Origin: Rhodospirillales bacterium 69-11
GTDB taxonomy: Bacteria; Pseudomonadota; Alphaproteobacteria; Acetobacterales; Acetobacteraceae
DNA: 59,127 nucleotides
Direction: 5' to 3'
NCBI GenBank assembly: GCA_001898425.1
Contig: MKTV01000005.1
Coordinates: 22,547-81,673, forward strand
Position 1 is the first letter of the stretch; every line of letters begins with the position of its first letter. The notes beneath the pieces were generated by a model that was not told the DNA's origin, ran no database searches, and saw nothing but the letters and a program-made list of their open reading frames with translations. Both the position numbers and the translations under genes were made by a program. Positions 18,749 to 27,350 of the stretch are shown here, piece after piece.

Positions 18749-19201
18749 ATGGAGGCGGCGGAATACGCGATCGGCGACCTGGCGCGCCGGACCGGCACGA
18801 AGGTGGAGACGATCCGCTGGTACGAACGGAACCAGCTCATGCCGCAGCCGGCGCGGACGGCCGGGGGGCGCCGCGTCTACACGCGGGCGCATCTGGACCG
18901 GCTGGCCTTCATCCGGCACGCCCGCGAGCTGGGCTTCCCGCTGGACGACGTCCGCGCCCTGCTGCGCCTGACGGATGCGCCGGAGCATTCCTGTGCCGAG
19001 GCGGACCGGATCGCGCGGGGGCACCTGACCGCCGTGCGCGGGCGCATCGCGCGGCTCCGGGCGCTGGAGGCGGAACTCGCGCGCATGGTCGCCGATTGCG
19101 GCCAGGGGCGGGTGGCCGATTGCCGGGTGATCGAGGTGCTGGCGGACCACAGCCACGCCAATTGCCTGCACACCGACGGGCATGGCGGGCCGGAGGTCTA
19201 G
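18749..19201 (+). CDS. MerR-family metal-responsive regulator (CadR/ZntR/PbrR type)
   Basis: 150 residues. The MerR helix-turn-helix and wing occupy 5-75 (AIGDLARRTGTKVETIRWYER, GRRVYTRAHLDRLAFIRHARELGF). A dimer helix follows (about 80-115). Cysteines fit the metal-binding scheme: one in EHSCAEAD, then CGQGRVADC in the C-terminal loop. A His/Cys-rich tail (DHSHANC, DGHGG) resembles CadR. It should twist the promoter of the divergent ATPase when Zn, Cd or Pb binds. ATG 18749 has AGGAG 12 bp upstream; an in-frame ATG at 18710 would add 13 residues. Confidence 0.9.
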   Translation: MEAAEYAIGDLARRTGTKVETIRWYERNQLMPQPARTAGGRRVYTRAHLDRLAFIRHARELGFPLDDVRALLRLTDAPEHSCAEADRIARGHLTAVRGRIARLRALEAELARMVADCGQGRVADCRVIEVLADHSHANCLHTDGHGGPEV

Positions 19202-19246
19202 AGCATTTCCGGCTCGATTTCGCTCTCGCGCCGGATTGGAGCAGGG
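19198..19246. repeat. TAGAGC-TTTCCGGC type short repeat
   Basis: TAGAGCATTTCCGGC followed by a Ser/Arg-like CG-rich arm and GCCGGA. It resembles the hairpin at 45039-45080 and starts at the stop codon of the MerR gene. Probably an intergenic palindrome acting as a terminator between convergent genes. Confidence 0.45.
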
Positions 19247-19266
19247 GATCCGGCACCCGGCCGCGC

Positions 19267-22200
19267 TCAGAACCGCAGGACGAGCGAGCCCGCGACGGCG
19301 TTGTCCTGCGCGCGTCCGCCGAACTGTCCGCCATAGCGCAGGCCCAGCCCGACATTCGGCGCGATCGCCGCCTGCACGCCGAACCCCAGCACCGCCTGGT
19401 CGGTCTGCAGGGCGACGCCGTTGGTGGCGAAGCCGACGCCCGCCAGCGCGAGACCGGTCTGCGGCACGGTGTTGCCGATCGTGTGCTGCCACCCGACCGA
19501 GGCGTCGAGCGTCAGCACGGCGCCGGCAATCTCCAGCGGCAGGCTGCCGCGGGCACCGAGGGTGGAATAGCCGTTGGACTGCACCGCCCCGCTGCCGGTG
19601 ACCGCCGCGGCGCCACCGGCCTCCCCGAAGCTCGAAGTCGAGACGCGCACGACCGCGAGCTGGGCGAAGGGCTGGACCACCCCGCCGGCGAGCGGGCGGT
19701 CGAGATGCAGGTCGACGAAGGCCTGCGCAGTCGAACCGTGCAGCGTGGCGCGGTCGGCGTCGCTGAACCCGGGGAACTGCACGACGCGGCTGGTCGAGAT
19801 GTCGTGGTAGCTGTAGCTCGCCCCCAGCGAGAGCCCGACCGCGCCGAAGCGGCGGCCGCCATAGGCGCCGAAATGCGCGGTGGTGGCGTCGCCGTTGCTG
19901 GCGCCCCCGTCGGTGTTCAGGAAGGACCGGTCGAACCCGGTGACGAGGCCCGCGCGCCAGTCCTCGCCCAGCATGGCGTCGACGCCGATCAGATAGCCGC
20001 CGATCGAGCGGTTCAGGCTGCTGGCATTGCCATCGCTGCCGGTGGACCCCCAGGCCCCCAGCGCCTGCTGCCACACGGTCGCGCGGGAGCCTGGGGCGGC
20101 GGCCTGGCTGTCCGGCCCGCCGGCGACCGGTCCCGGCGCGAAGGCCTGGCGCAGCCGCGCGTCCAGCGTGTCGCGCAGGTAGAAGGATTGCTGCTGCAGC
20201 GCCGTCTGCAGCGAGCCGTAGATCGAGGCGGACAGGCTCGTGAGCGCGGCGGGGGCGGTCTGGTAATCCAGCAGCACGAGCGGCGGCACCAGCGGATCGG
20301 CGTCTGGCAGCGCGTCCACGGCACCGCCGGCGCGGACCTGGTTGGTGGTCTGCCCGGCCGAGGCGAAGCTGGCGCCGCGCCCGATCGTCACGCCGACCGC
20401 GTTCGCGCCATAGGCGAGGCTGGCGGCCAGGAACGGGTAGGCGGCGCCGTAGGGGCCGCTGACGCTGCCGAATTGGCCGGCGATGCCGCCCGCGGCCTGC
20501 AGGATCGTGTAGCTGCCCAGGGCCGGCGTGGTGCCTGCCGCCGGGATCAGCAGCAGCGTGGCGTCCCCGAGGGTCGCGGTGGCGCCGGTGGTGATCCGGT
20601 CGCTCCGCCCCGGCGCGCCGAGTTCGGCCGCGTAGGTCGCGCCCTGGGTGAAGGTGACCGGGCCGGCGGCGGCGATCGTGCCGATCGAGTTGCCCGGCGC
20701 GACGGTGCCGCCGATCGTCAGGCTGCTGCCGTAGCGGCCATTGCCCGAGAGCAGGCCGTTGGCGATCACCGGCCCGGTGACGAGGCCGTTGTTGACCACC
20801 GTGCCGCCGGCGGCCTGGGTGAGTGCTCCGGTGAGGGTGCCGGTGTTGGCGAACGCGCCGCCGCTCAGGACGTCGACCGGGGCGGTGATCACTCCGGTGT
20901 TGCCGAGTTGGCCGGACACGGTCGTGGCGCCGCTCATCGTGCCGGTGTTGCTCAAGGTGCCGCCGCCGAGGACGCCGACCGGTCCGGTGATCATCCCCGC
21001 ATTGGCGAGCTGGCCGGCGACCGTGGTGGTGCTGCCGAGGCTCCCGGCATTGGTCAGGGCACCCCCTGCGGCGACCTGCACGGTGCCCGGTAGGATCCCC
21101 GTGTTGATGCCGCTGCCGGCGATCGTCACGGCGCCCTGGATCAGGCCGGCATTGGCGAAGCCCGCCCCGGCCGGCACCACGACGGTCGCGTTCACCCCCG
21201 CGCCCTGCGCGACGGACAGCGCGCCCACCAGCGGCGAGGTGGCGGCGAGCAGCCCCTGCTGCACCGCGGTCCCGCCCGTGTAGCTGAGCGGGCCGGTGAG
21301 GGTCAGGGTCGCGGCGCCGGTCTTCACGAGGCCGCCCGGCCCACCGATCGCGCCGGACAGCGTCGTGTCGGCCAGGGTCTGGACCGTGCCGCCGCCGGCG
21401 CCGAGTGTGATGCTGCGCGCGGAGGTGAGCGTCGCCGTCGTCTGCAGCGTGCCCTGCTGCAGCGTGAGGCCGCCGGACGGGGCGCCCAACAACGCATCGC
21501 GCGCGATCGACAGCGTCGCGCCGCCGGTCACGACCGTGCCGCCCGCATAGCTGTTGGCCGGGTTGGTGATCCAGGCGAAGGGCAGGTTCGACTCGACCGA
21601 CGGCAGGCTCGCGAGATCCTGGGAGGGGAACAGCGACAGGGATTGCGGCTGGCCGAGGATGAGCGTGCCGCCCCCGGTCACCACGAGCTGTCCCTGGCCG
21701 GTGATGGTGGCGTTCAGCGTGAGCGTCTGGCCCTGCGTGTCGAGGATGCCGCCGCCCGTCGTTGCGCCGTACGGGATGCTGAGCTGCACGCCGGTCGCGC
21801 TGGCGATCTGCGCCGGCTGCAGCACGCCGTTCTTCACGATGAAAAAGTCGTCCACCAGCGTCCATTGCGGGTCGACGCCGCCGACGCCCGCGGGATTGGC
21901 CGACGCCCAGAACTGGCTCTCCAGCCAGTTGTTGGCGCTGTTCACGTTGATGATCTGGTAGCCGTACGTGTTGGCGACCTGGACCTGGCTGAGCGACAGC
22001 ATCGTCGTGTTGGACCACGTCGTGCTGCCGCCGCCCGCGAATTGCGGGGTGACCTGGTAGGTCAGGCCGCAACTGGGCGGCGCGCCGGGCTGGCTGCAGA
22101 ACCGCGCGAAGGTCTCGTAGGTGCCGCCTGCGCCGTTGACGATGTAGGCGACGCCGTCGTTGTACAGCCGCTCGTAGCCGTGCACGTGGCCCGCGAGCAC

Positions 22201-23331
22201 GAGGTCGACCTTCCCGCCGTCGAACCACTGCATGTAGCTGGTGGCGAGATGGCCGTCGCCGTCGCTGTGGCTGGGCCCTTCCTCGGGCGCGGAGCTGGTG
22301 GCGACCGGCTGGTGCATCTCCACGATGTTCCACGTCGCGGTGGAGGCGGCGAGCGCGCGGCTGAACCACTGGCCCTGCGGCGAGGCGGCGAGGTTCGTCG
22401 CCGAACTCCCGGCGTTCTGCATGTCGATCGTGGCGAGGCCGCCCTGCAGCACCTCGTTCGGATCGTTGGACAGCGAGAAGACGTGCACCGAGCCGGGCCC
22501 GCTGCCCTGCTGCGTGTCGTACCAGCGGAGCGAGCCGGACGGGCTCTGCGCGTTGGGTGGGGTGGCGAGGGCCGCGAAGTAGGTCTCGTAGTTGTCGGCG
22601 CCGACCGGCGTGTTGGGCGCGCCGAACACCACCAGGCTGTGCTCGACGGCGCCGGGGAAGAGCTGGCCCAAGGTGGCGGCGTTCGCCTCGATGTTGGCGG
22701 CGAGCGTCAATACCTGCGCCGCGGCGGCCTGGGCCGCGGTGTAGAAGCCGTTGGGATTGGAAAGGCCGGGACCGATTCCGTAGCTCGTGCTGTACGGATA
22801 GGTCGGGTAGCTGAGCGGCTGGCCCGTCTCGGCGTTGACCTGTACCTGCTCGTGCCACCAGTCGTGGTCGCCGATCGCGGGGAAGAACCGCGTGGTGGCG
22901 CCGCCATTGGGCACGGTGGCGCTCTGCTGCATGTAGGGGCCGTACAGGCTGCCAATCGCCGTCGTGTAATACCCGGCCGGGGCGGGGCTGAGGGTGAACG
23001 GCATCTTGTTGCCGGCGAACGGCGAACCCGCCAGCTCCGCCGGGCCGTAGATCAGGTCGCCCAGGCCCAGGATGTAGGCGGGGCCTTTCCCGGTGAGCGC
23101 CGCGGCCACCCCGGTCGCGGCCTGTGCGATGACGGGCACCTCCGGAGGCGAGGCGGTGGAGCCGAAATCGCCCACCACGCCGAAGGTCTGGTCGGCCCGA
23201 GCGGGGATGGACGGAACGGCGATGGTCAGCGTGGCCGCGAGCGCGAGGGGGGCGGCAAGCGCGCGGGCGGGGCGGGCGCGTGCCGCGGGCGTGCGGCATC
23301 CGCGCGCGGGCGGGTGGTTCTGCGACACCAT
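19267..23331 (-). CDS. Autotransporter with calcineurin-like metallophosphoesterase passenger
   Basis: 1354 residues. A signal peptide (about 1-46, cleavage after ARA) is followed directly by a metallophosphoesterase domain: GDFG (Asp55), GLGDLIYG (Asp92), GDHDW (Asp155, His156, in place of the usual GNHE), EMHQP (His340) and AGHVHGYER (His382, His384). This is the purple-acid-phosphatase/calcineurin pattern. After about residue 480 comes a beta-helix stalk (TGGGTLIL, YAGGTVVTGGATL) with imperfect 20-25-residue repeats around GTLSNTGTMSG (about 730-860). The last 280 residues are an autotransporter beta-barrel ending in Phe (LVLRF). The enzyme would be carried across the outer membrane and displayed or released. 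ATG 23331 has GGAA upstream; ATG/GTG codons further up lie inside the operator palindrome. Confidence 0.9.
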   Translation of the reverse strand: MVSQNHPPARGCRTPAARARPARALAAPLALAATLTIAVPSIPARADQTFGVVGDFGSTASPPEVPVIAQAATGVAAALTGKGPAYILGLGDLIYGPAELAGSPFAGNKMPFTLSPAPAGYYTTAIGSLYGPYMQQSATVPNGGATTRFFPAIGDHDWWHEQVQVNAETGQPLSYPTYPYSTSYGIGPGLSNPNGFYTAAQAAAAQVLTLAANIEANAATLGQLFPGAVEHSLVVFGAPNTPVGADNYETYFAALATPPNAQSPSGSLRWYDTQQGSGPGSVHVFSLSNDPNEVLQGGLATIDMQNAGSSATNLAASPQGQWFSRALAASTATWNIVEMHQPVATSSAPEEGPSHSDGDGHLATSYMQWFDGGKVDLVLAGHVHGYERLYNDGVAYIVNGAGGTYETFARFCSQPGAPPSCGLTYQVTPQFAGGGSTTWSNTTMLSLSQVQVANTYGYQIINVNSANNWLESQFWASANPAGVGGVDPQWTLVDDFFIVKNGVLQPAQIASATGVQLSIPYGATTGGGILDTQGQTLTLNATITGQGQLVVTGGGTLILGQPQSLSLFPSQDLASLPSVESNLPFAWITNPANSYAGGTVVTGGATLSIARDALLGAPSGGLTLQQGTLQTTATLTSARSITLGAGGGTVQTLADTTLSGAIGGPGGLVKTGAATLTLTGPLSYTGGTAVQQGLLAATSPLVGALSVAQGAGVNATVVVPAGAGFANAGLIQGAVTIAGSGINTGILPGTVQVAAGGALTNAGSLGSTTTVAGQLANAGMITGPVGVLGGGTLSNTGTMSGATTVSGQLGNTGVITAPVDVLSGGAFANTGTLTGALTQAAGGTVVNNGLVTGPVIANGLLSGNGRYGSSLTIGGTVAPGNSIGTIAAAGPVTFTQGATYAAELGAPGRSDRITTGATATLGDATLLLIPAAGTTPALGSYTILQAAGGIAGQFGSVSGPYGAAYPFLAASLAYGANAVGVTIGRGASFASAGQTTNQVRAGGAVDALPDADPLVPPLVLLDYQTAPAALTSLSASIYGSLQTALQQQSFYLRDTLDARLRQAFAPGPVAGGPDSQAAAPGSRATVWQQALGAWGSTGSDGNASSLNRSIGGYLIGVDAMLGEDWRAGLVTGFDRSFLNTDGGASNGDATTAHFGAYGGRRFGAVGLSLGASYSYHDISTSRVVQFPGFSDADRATLHGSTAQAFVDLHLDRPLAGGVVQPFAQLAVVRVSTSSFGEAGGAAAVTGSGAVQSNGYSTLGARGSLPLEIAGAVLTLDASVGWQHTIGNTVPQTGLALAGVGFATNGVALQTDQAVLGFGVQAAIAPNVGLGLRYGGQFGGRAQDNAVAGSLVLRF

Positions 23332-23341
23332 CGACGTTCCG

Positions 23342-23404
23342 ATCCGTTTGTAACGGATTCGATAGCCGTCCCATCGCGCTCTCACAAGCGTTCGTGAGCG
23401 AACG
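23342..23404. promoter_or_regulatory. Operator-like palindromes before the phosphoesterase autotransporter
   Basis: ATCCGTT-TGT-AACGGAT (23342-23358) is a perfect dyad ending 10 bp before the ATG at 23331. CGTTCG-TGAG-CGAACG (23389-23404) is a second. The 10-mer GATCCGTTTG occurs at 23341 and again at 23404. This looks like a repressor-binding region or 5'-UTR hairpins; no regulator is identified. Confidence 0.45.
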
Positions 23405-23525
23405 ATCCGTTTGCGGCGGTTGGCGGGCGGCGTTCCGCGACGTCAGCAGGGGGCAGCGGCGTCCCTCATCGTCGTGGCCGAGCTCGATCCGGCGACCCCT
23501 CCGGGCACCGTGAGGACCGGTGGGG

Positions 23526-23549
23526 ATCCGCGGGTCGAGGCCCGCGGAT
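23526..23549. repeat. Short palindrome ATCCGCGGG/CCCGCGGAT
   Basis: Perfect 9-bp arms with a 6-base loop in the 403-bp gene-free stretch between the autotransporter and emrB. The sequence around it (GGGTCGAGGCCCGCGGATGACGG) looks like a common proteobacterial dispersed palindrome, here directly followed by a tandem repeat. Confidence 0.5.
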
Positions 23550-23559
23550 GACGGAGCAG

Positions 23560-23711
23560 CCCTGCCCCCGGGTGACGGGCGGACCGTACCCGCCGGGGAC
23601 GGGCGGAGCGTGCCCCCGGGTGACGGGCGGACCCTGCCCGCGGGTGACGGGCGGACCCTGCCCCCGGGTGACGGGCGGGCCGTGCCCGCCGGGGACGGCG
23701 GAGCGTGCCCA
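23560..23711. repeat. 24-bp GC-rich tandem repeat, about six copies
   Basis: Unit close to CCTGCCCCCGGGTGACGGGC plus GGA, 24 bp, repeated about 6.3 times with point differences; alternate units read GCCGGGGACGGGC. Because 24 is divisible by 3, open frames run through it on both strands, but they show no start signal or family and are taken as chance. It ends 24 bp from the emrB stop. Confidence 0.85.
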
Positions 23712-23734
23712 CCGACGCGGGCGGGCAGGCGGCG

Positions 23735-25357
23735 TCAGTCCATCGCGGCGTGGGCTGGGTCGGCCTTGGCGGCGCGTTGCGGGCGGCGCATCAGGAACAG
23801 CAGCAGGAGCGAGGGCAGGGTGGTGAAGATCATCATCTTGTAGTCGTCGACATAGGCGATGATCTGCGCCTGCTGGTTCACCACGTGGTCCAGCGCGGCG
23901 AGCGCGTGTGGCGTGCCGCTGCCCCAGTGCTGCTGCACCGCGTCGCCCTGCTGCAGCGCGCGGTTGAACGGGGTCACGCCGGAGGCGATCTCGGCATGCA
24001 GCACCTGCGTGTTGTGCGCCAGCATGGCCGAGGTGACCGACACGCCGATCGCCGCGCCGATGTTGCGGAACAGGCTGAACAGGGAGGCGCCGTCGGTGCG
24101 GTATTGCGGCGCGAGCGTCGCGAAGGCGACCACCTGCAGCGGGATGAACAGGAAGCCCAGGCCCACGCCCTGCACCATGATCGTCAGGATGATGGTCCGC
24201 TGCGACACGTCAGGCGTCCAGCCGGTCATCTCCCAGATCGACCAGACCAGGGCGAGGATGCCGCAGGCCATCAGCTTGCGCGGATCCATCCGCGCGGTGA
24301 GCCGCCCGCCGATCAGCATCGCCGCCATCGTGCCCGCGCCGCGCGGCGCCATCACGAGGCCCGCGGTCTCCACCGGGTAGTTCGCCAGGTTCTGCAGCCA
24401 GGGCGCCATCAGCGACGAGCTCGACACCAGGATCGTGCCGGCCGCGAACATCATCAGCAGGCCGCAGGAGAAATTCCGGTCGCGGAAGATCGCCGGCGGG
24501 ATGAACGGCTTCTTCGCGGTGAACATGTGGACGACGAACAGGTAGATGCCGAGGCAGCCGAGGACGAGTTCGGCCATGATCTCGCCGGAGCTGAACCAGT
24601 CCTGGTTCTGGCCGCGGTCGAGCATCATCTGGATCCCGCCGATCCCCAGCGACAGCACGCCGAAGCCGATCCAGTCGAACCGCATGTTGAAGTTGGGATG
24701 CGAGCGCGGCATGAACACCAGCAGCCCGACGGTCGCCAGGATGCCGAACGGCAGGTTGATGTAGAAGACGAAGCGCCAGTTGTAGAGTTCGGTCAGGTAG
24801 CCGCCCAGCGTGGGGCCGAGGATCGGACCGATCATCACGCCGACGCCCCAGATCGCCATCGCCTGGCCGCGCTGCTCGACCGGGTAGATGTCCATCATCG
24901 TGGCCTGGCTCAGCGGCACCAGCGCCGCGCCGAACACGCCCTGCAGGATGCGGAAGATCACCATCTGGTCGAGCGACTGCGCCGCGCCGCACATCATCGA
25001 GGTGATGGTGAAGCCGACCAGGCAGGCGATGAACAGGTATTTGCGGCCGAACCGCGCGGCGAGCCAGCCGACCGGCGCCGTCATGATCGCGGCCGCGGTG
25101 ATGTAGGAGGTCAGGACCCAGGTGATCTCGTCATAGGTCGCCGACAGGCTGCCCTGCATGTAGGGCAGCGCGACGTTGGCGATCGTCTGGTCGAGCGCCT
25201 GCATCAGCGTCGCACCCACGGTGCACAGCGTGATCAGCAGCCGGTGCGGCACCGGCTCCGACCCGGCCATAGGCGGCGCGGCCGGCGGCGCGGCCGAAGC
25301 GGCGCGCGCGGCCGGCGCGCCGGCGGAGGGCATCGGGGGTGTCGCTGCGGTGGCCAC
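23735..25357 (-). CDS. emrB: DHA2-family MFS efflux pump, EmrB-like
   Basis: 540 residues with about 14 predicted membrane helices. The DHA2 motif LDQTIANVALPYMQ lies in helix 1, GWLAARFGRKYLF is the helix 2-3 loop, and GPTLGGYLTELYNWRFVFYIN is motif C. A 38-residue Ala/Pro-rich cytoplasmic tail precedes helix 1. It exports drugs or toxic organics by proton antiport, paired with EmrA and an outer-membrane channel not present here. The start is a GTG at 25357, 7 bp after the emrA stop, with a weak ribosome site; ATG 25333 is the alternative. Confidence 0.92.
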   Translation of the reverse strand: MATAATPPMPSAGAPAARAASAAPPAAPPMAGSEPVPHRLLITLCTVGATLMQALDQTIANVALPYMQGSLSATYDEITWVLTSYITAAAIMTAPVGWLAARFGRKYLFIACLVGFTITSMMCGAAQSLDQMVIFRILQGVFGAALVPLSQATMMDIYPVEQRGQAMAIWGVGVMIGPILGPTLGGYLTELYNWRFVFYINLPFGILATVGLLVFMPRSHPNFNMRFDWIGFGVLSLGIGGIQMMLDRGQNQDWFSSGEIMAELVLGCLGIYLFVVHMFTAKKPFIPPAIFRDRNFSCGLLMMFAAGTILVSSSSLMAPWLQNLANYPVETAGLVMAPRGAGTMAAMLIGGRLTARMDPRKLMACGILALVWSIWEMTGWTPDVSQRTIILTIMVQGVGLGFLFIPLQVVAFATLAPQYRTDGASLFSLFRNIGAAIGVSVTSAMLAHNTQVLHAEIASGVTPFNRALQQGDAVQQHWGSGTPHALAALDHVVNQQAQIIAYVDDYKMMIFTTLPSLLLLFLMRRPQRAAKADPAHAAMD

Positions 25358-25364
25358 GCGGCGC

Positions 25365-26588
25365 TCAGAACAGATCGTGCAGCGTGCGCTTGTGACCCGT
25401 GTCGATCTCCGCCTCCACGCTCATGCCGGCGCGCAGTTCCGGGTCGGACGGCGCGCGCTCGACCCGGATGCGGATCGGGATGCGCTGCACCACCTTCACC
25501 CAGTTGCCCGAGGTGTTCTGCGCCGGCAGCACGGAGAATTCCGATCCGGAACTGGGGGCGATGCTCTCGACCACGCCGGTCCAGGTGCGGCCGGGATAGG
25601 TGTCGACGGTGACCTCGACCGGGTTGCCGGGCTTGACCCAGGTGAGTTCGGTCTCCTTGGGATTGGCCTCGATCCAGATCCGGTCGGTGGAGACGATGCC
25701 GAAGGCGGCGGTGGAGGCGGCGAGGTACATGCCGGGCTGCACCGTCTCGACCTGGGTGACGACGCCGTCGAACGGCGCGTAGATCACCGTGTGTTCGAGC
25801 TGCCGCTGCGCCTCGTCGAGCCGCGCCTTCGCCTGCAGGTAGTCGGACATGGTGGTGACGTCGACATCCGGGTCGCCGCCCAGCCGCGCGAGCTGCACGG
25901 CGGCGGCGACGCGCAGGGATTCGACGGCCTGCTTGTCCGCCGCCAGCAGGAAGCGGGCGTTGTCGTACTCGACGCGCGTGACCCCGCCGTTGCGCACCAG
26001 GGCCGCGAACCGGTCGTAATTGGCTTGGTCGGAGTCGACCTGCGCCCGCTTGACGTCGATCTCGCGCAGCAGCCGCTGGTATTCGAGCTTCATCGCGTTG
26101 AGCGTGGAGACCATGCCGTTCAGATGCGCGCGTGCGCCCGCCACCGCGATCTCGAACGGCCGCGGATCGAGCCGCAGCAGCACGTCGCCCTTGCGCACGC
26201 GCTGGCCCTCATGGACCGAGACCTCCTTCACCAGGCCGGAGACGTCGGTCGCGACCGCTTCCTTCGCCGCGCGGACATAGGCGTTGTCGATCGCCACCCA
26301 GCGTCCGCCGTTCAGCCACCAGACGCCGGAGCCGATGGCGACGATGGCGATACCACCCAGCATCAGGATCGGGCGGAGCGTGCGGCGCAGGCGCCCGCGG
26401 CGGGTGGCGGACCTATCCCCGGAGCGCGCTGCGGGAGCAGCGGGTTCGCCGACCCGCGCGGCCGGTGCGGCGCTGCCGTCGGTCACCCGCGCCGTGGGCG
26501 CGGCGGTGCCGTCGGAGACGCGCGCGGCGGGCGCGGTGGAGGTCTCGGTGACCCGCGCCGCGGGTCCGGCGGTGGCGGCTTGGGACAT
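25365..26588 (-). CDS. emrA: Membrane fusion protein, EmrA/HlyD family
   Basis: 407 residues. A single membrane helix at about 74-92 is followed by a lipoyl/barrel-sandwich domain (VSGLVKEVSVHEGQRVRKGDVL), a long coiled-coil hairpin and the return half (APFDGVVTQVETVQPGMYLA). It bridges EmrB to an outer-membrane channel. The cytoplasmic N-terminus (1-65) is unusual: about five degenerate 10-12-residue units around APAARVTDGS, which are Ala-rich and low-complexity. The start overlaps the marR stop (ATGA), so the three genes form a coupled operon marR-emrA-emrB. Confidence 0.93.
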   Translation of the reverse strand: MSQAATAGPAARVTETSTAPAARVSDGTAAPTARVTDGSAAPAARVGEPAAPAARSGDRSATRRGRLRRTLRPILMLGGIAIVAIGSGVWWLNGGRWVAIDNAYVRAAKEAVATDVSGLVKEVSVHEGQRVRKGDVLLRLDPRPFEIAVAGARAHLNGMVSTLNAMKLEYQRLLREIDVKRAQVDSDQANYDRFAALVRNGGVTRVEYDNARFLLAADKQAVESLRVAAAVQLARLGGDPDVDVTTMSDYLQAKARLDEAQRQLEHTVIYAPFDGVVTQVETVQPGMYLAASTAAFGIVSTDRIWIEANPKETELTWVKPGNPVEVTVDTYPGRTWTGVVESIAPSSGSEFSVLPAQNTSGNWVKVVQRIPIRIRVERAPSDPELRAGMSVEAEIDTGHKRTLHDLF

Positions 26589-27100
26589 CAGACGGCTTCC
26601 TTCGTTTCGGCCGAGGCCGCTTCCCCGATCCGCGCCTCCGCCTCCGGTGAGTCGCCGGTCCGGCGGGCATGCGCGTCCTGCGCCAGCGTGGTCTTCATGT
26701 GCAGCAGGGTCTCCACCATCACGTCGAGGGCGTCGGCGTCGATGCCCTGGGTCACGAGCTGCGCCATGGCGGTACGCTGGTCGTGGATCTCGTGCAGGAC
26801 GTCATGGGCGGCGGGGCGCAGGTGCAGGCGCCAGATCCGGCGGTCCCGCGGGTCGGGGCGGCGTTCCACCATGCCGCGCGCTTCCAGCCGGTCGATCAGG
26901 CGGGCCACCGTGATCGGCTCCACGTCCAGATATTCGGCGAGTTCCTTCTGGGTGATGCCCGGCTGGCGTTCGAGCCAGAGCAGGATGCCCCATTGTGCGC
27001 GGGTCATGTCGTGCGTCCGCGCCCGCTTGTCCGCGTCGACACGCAGCAGCCGCGCGACGTCGTTCAGCAGGAACAGCAGGTCGCGCTTGAACTCGTGCAC
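26588..27100 (-). CDS. MarR-family transcriptional regulator
   Basis: 170 residues with the winged helix of MarR: ITQKELAEYLDVEPITVARLIDRLEARGMVERRPDPRDRRIWRLHL (about 50-95). Long N- and C-terminal dimer helices flank it, and the last 25 residues are an acidic, Ala/Glu-rich tail. It likely represses its own operon with emrAB until a drug-like ligand binds. GTG 27100 is preferred over GTG 27106 because AGGAG sits 5 bp before it. The imperfect palindrome at 27131-27154 is the likely operator. Confidence 0.9.
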   Translation of the reverse strand: MHEFKRDLLFLLNDVARLLRVDADKRARTHDMTRAQWGILLWLERQPGITQKELAEYLDVEPITVARLIDRLEARGMVERRPDPRDRRIWRLHLRPAAHDVLHEIHDQRTAMAQLVTQGIDADALDVMVETLLHMKTTLAQDAHARRTGDSPEAEARIGEAASAETKEAV

Positions 27101-27130
27101 GGACACTCCTCAGACTTTACCTACCCCGGC

Positions 27131-27154
27131 TGATCATAAGCCGCCTTATCATAA
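27131..27154. promoter_or_regulatory. Candidate MarR operator
   Basis: An AT-rich imperfect inverted repeat, TGATCATAAG-CCGC-CTTATCATAA (core ATAAG/CTTAT), starting 30 bp upstream of the marR start. AT-rich dyads like this are the usual sites of MarR repressors. Confidence 0.5.
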
Positions 27155-27350
27155 CTCTTCCAGCGTCATCGTCATGCAACCGGTGCAGGTCCGCCGCGCA
27201 GTCCGGGTCGAATCGGTGCCGGAACGCGCCGAACCCGCAACCAGGACTTGACCGGCGGGCGGATTCCGCCAGAAGCCTGCCGCGCCGGAGCACCGGCGGC
27301 GGCGCGGCGAGCGGCTTCGACGCGCGACAGCAAGCAGAGGGGAAGCGCAG

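Noticed and set aside
23560-23711. Coding region made of 8-residue repeats on either strand
   Set aside because: The open frames come from the 24-bp period; there is no start signal, codon bias or family match.
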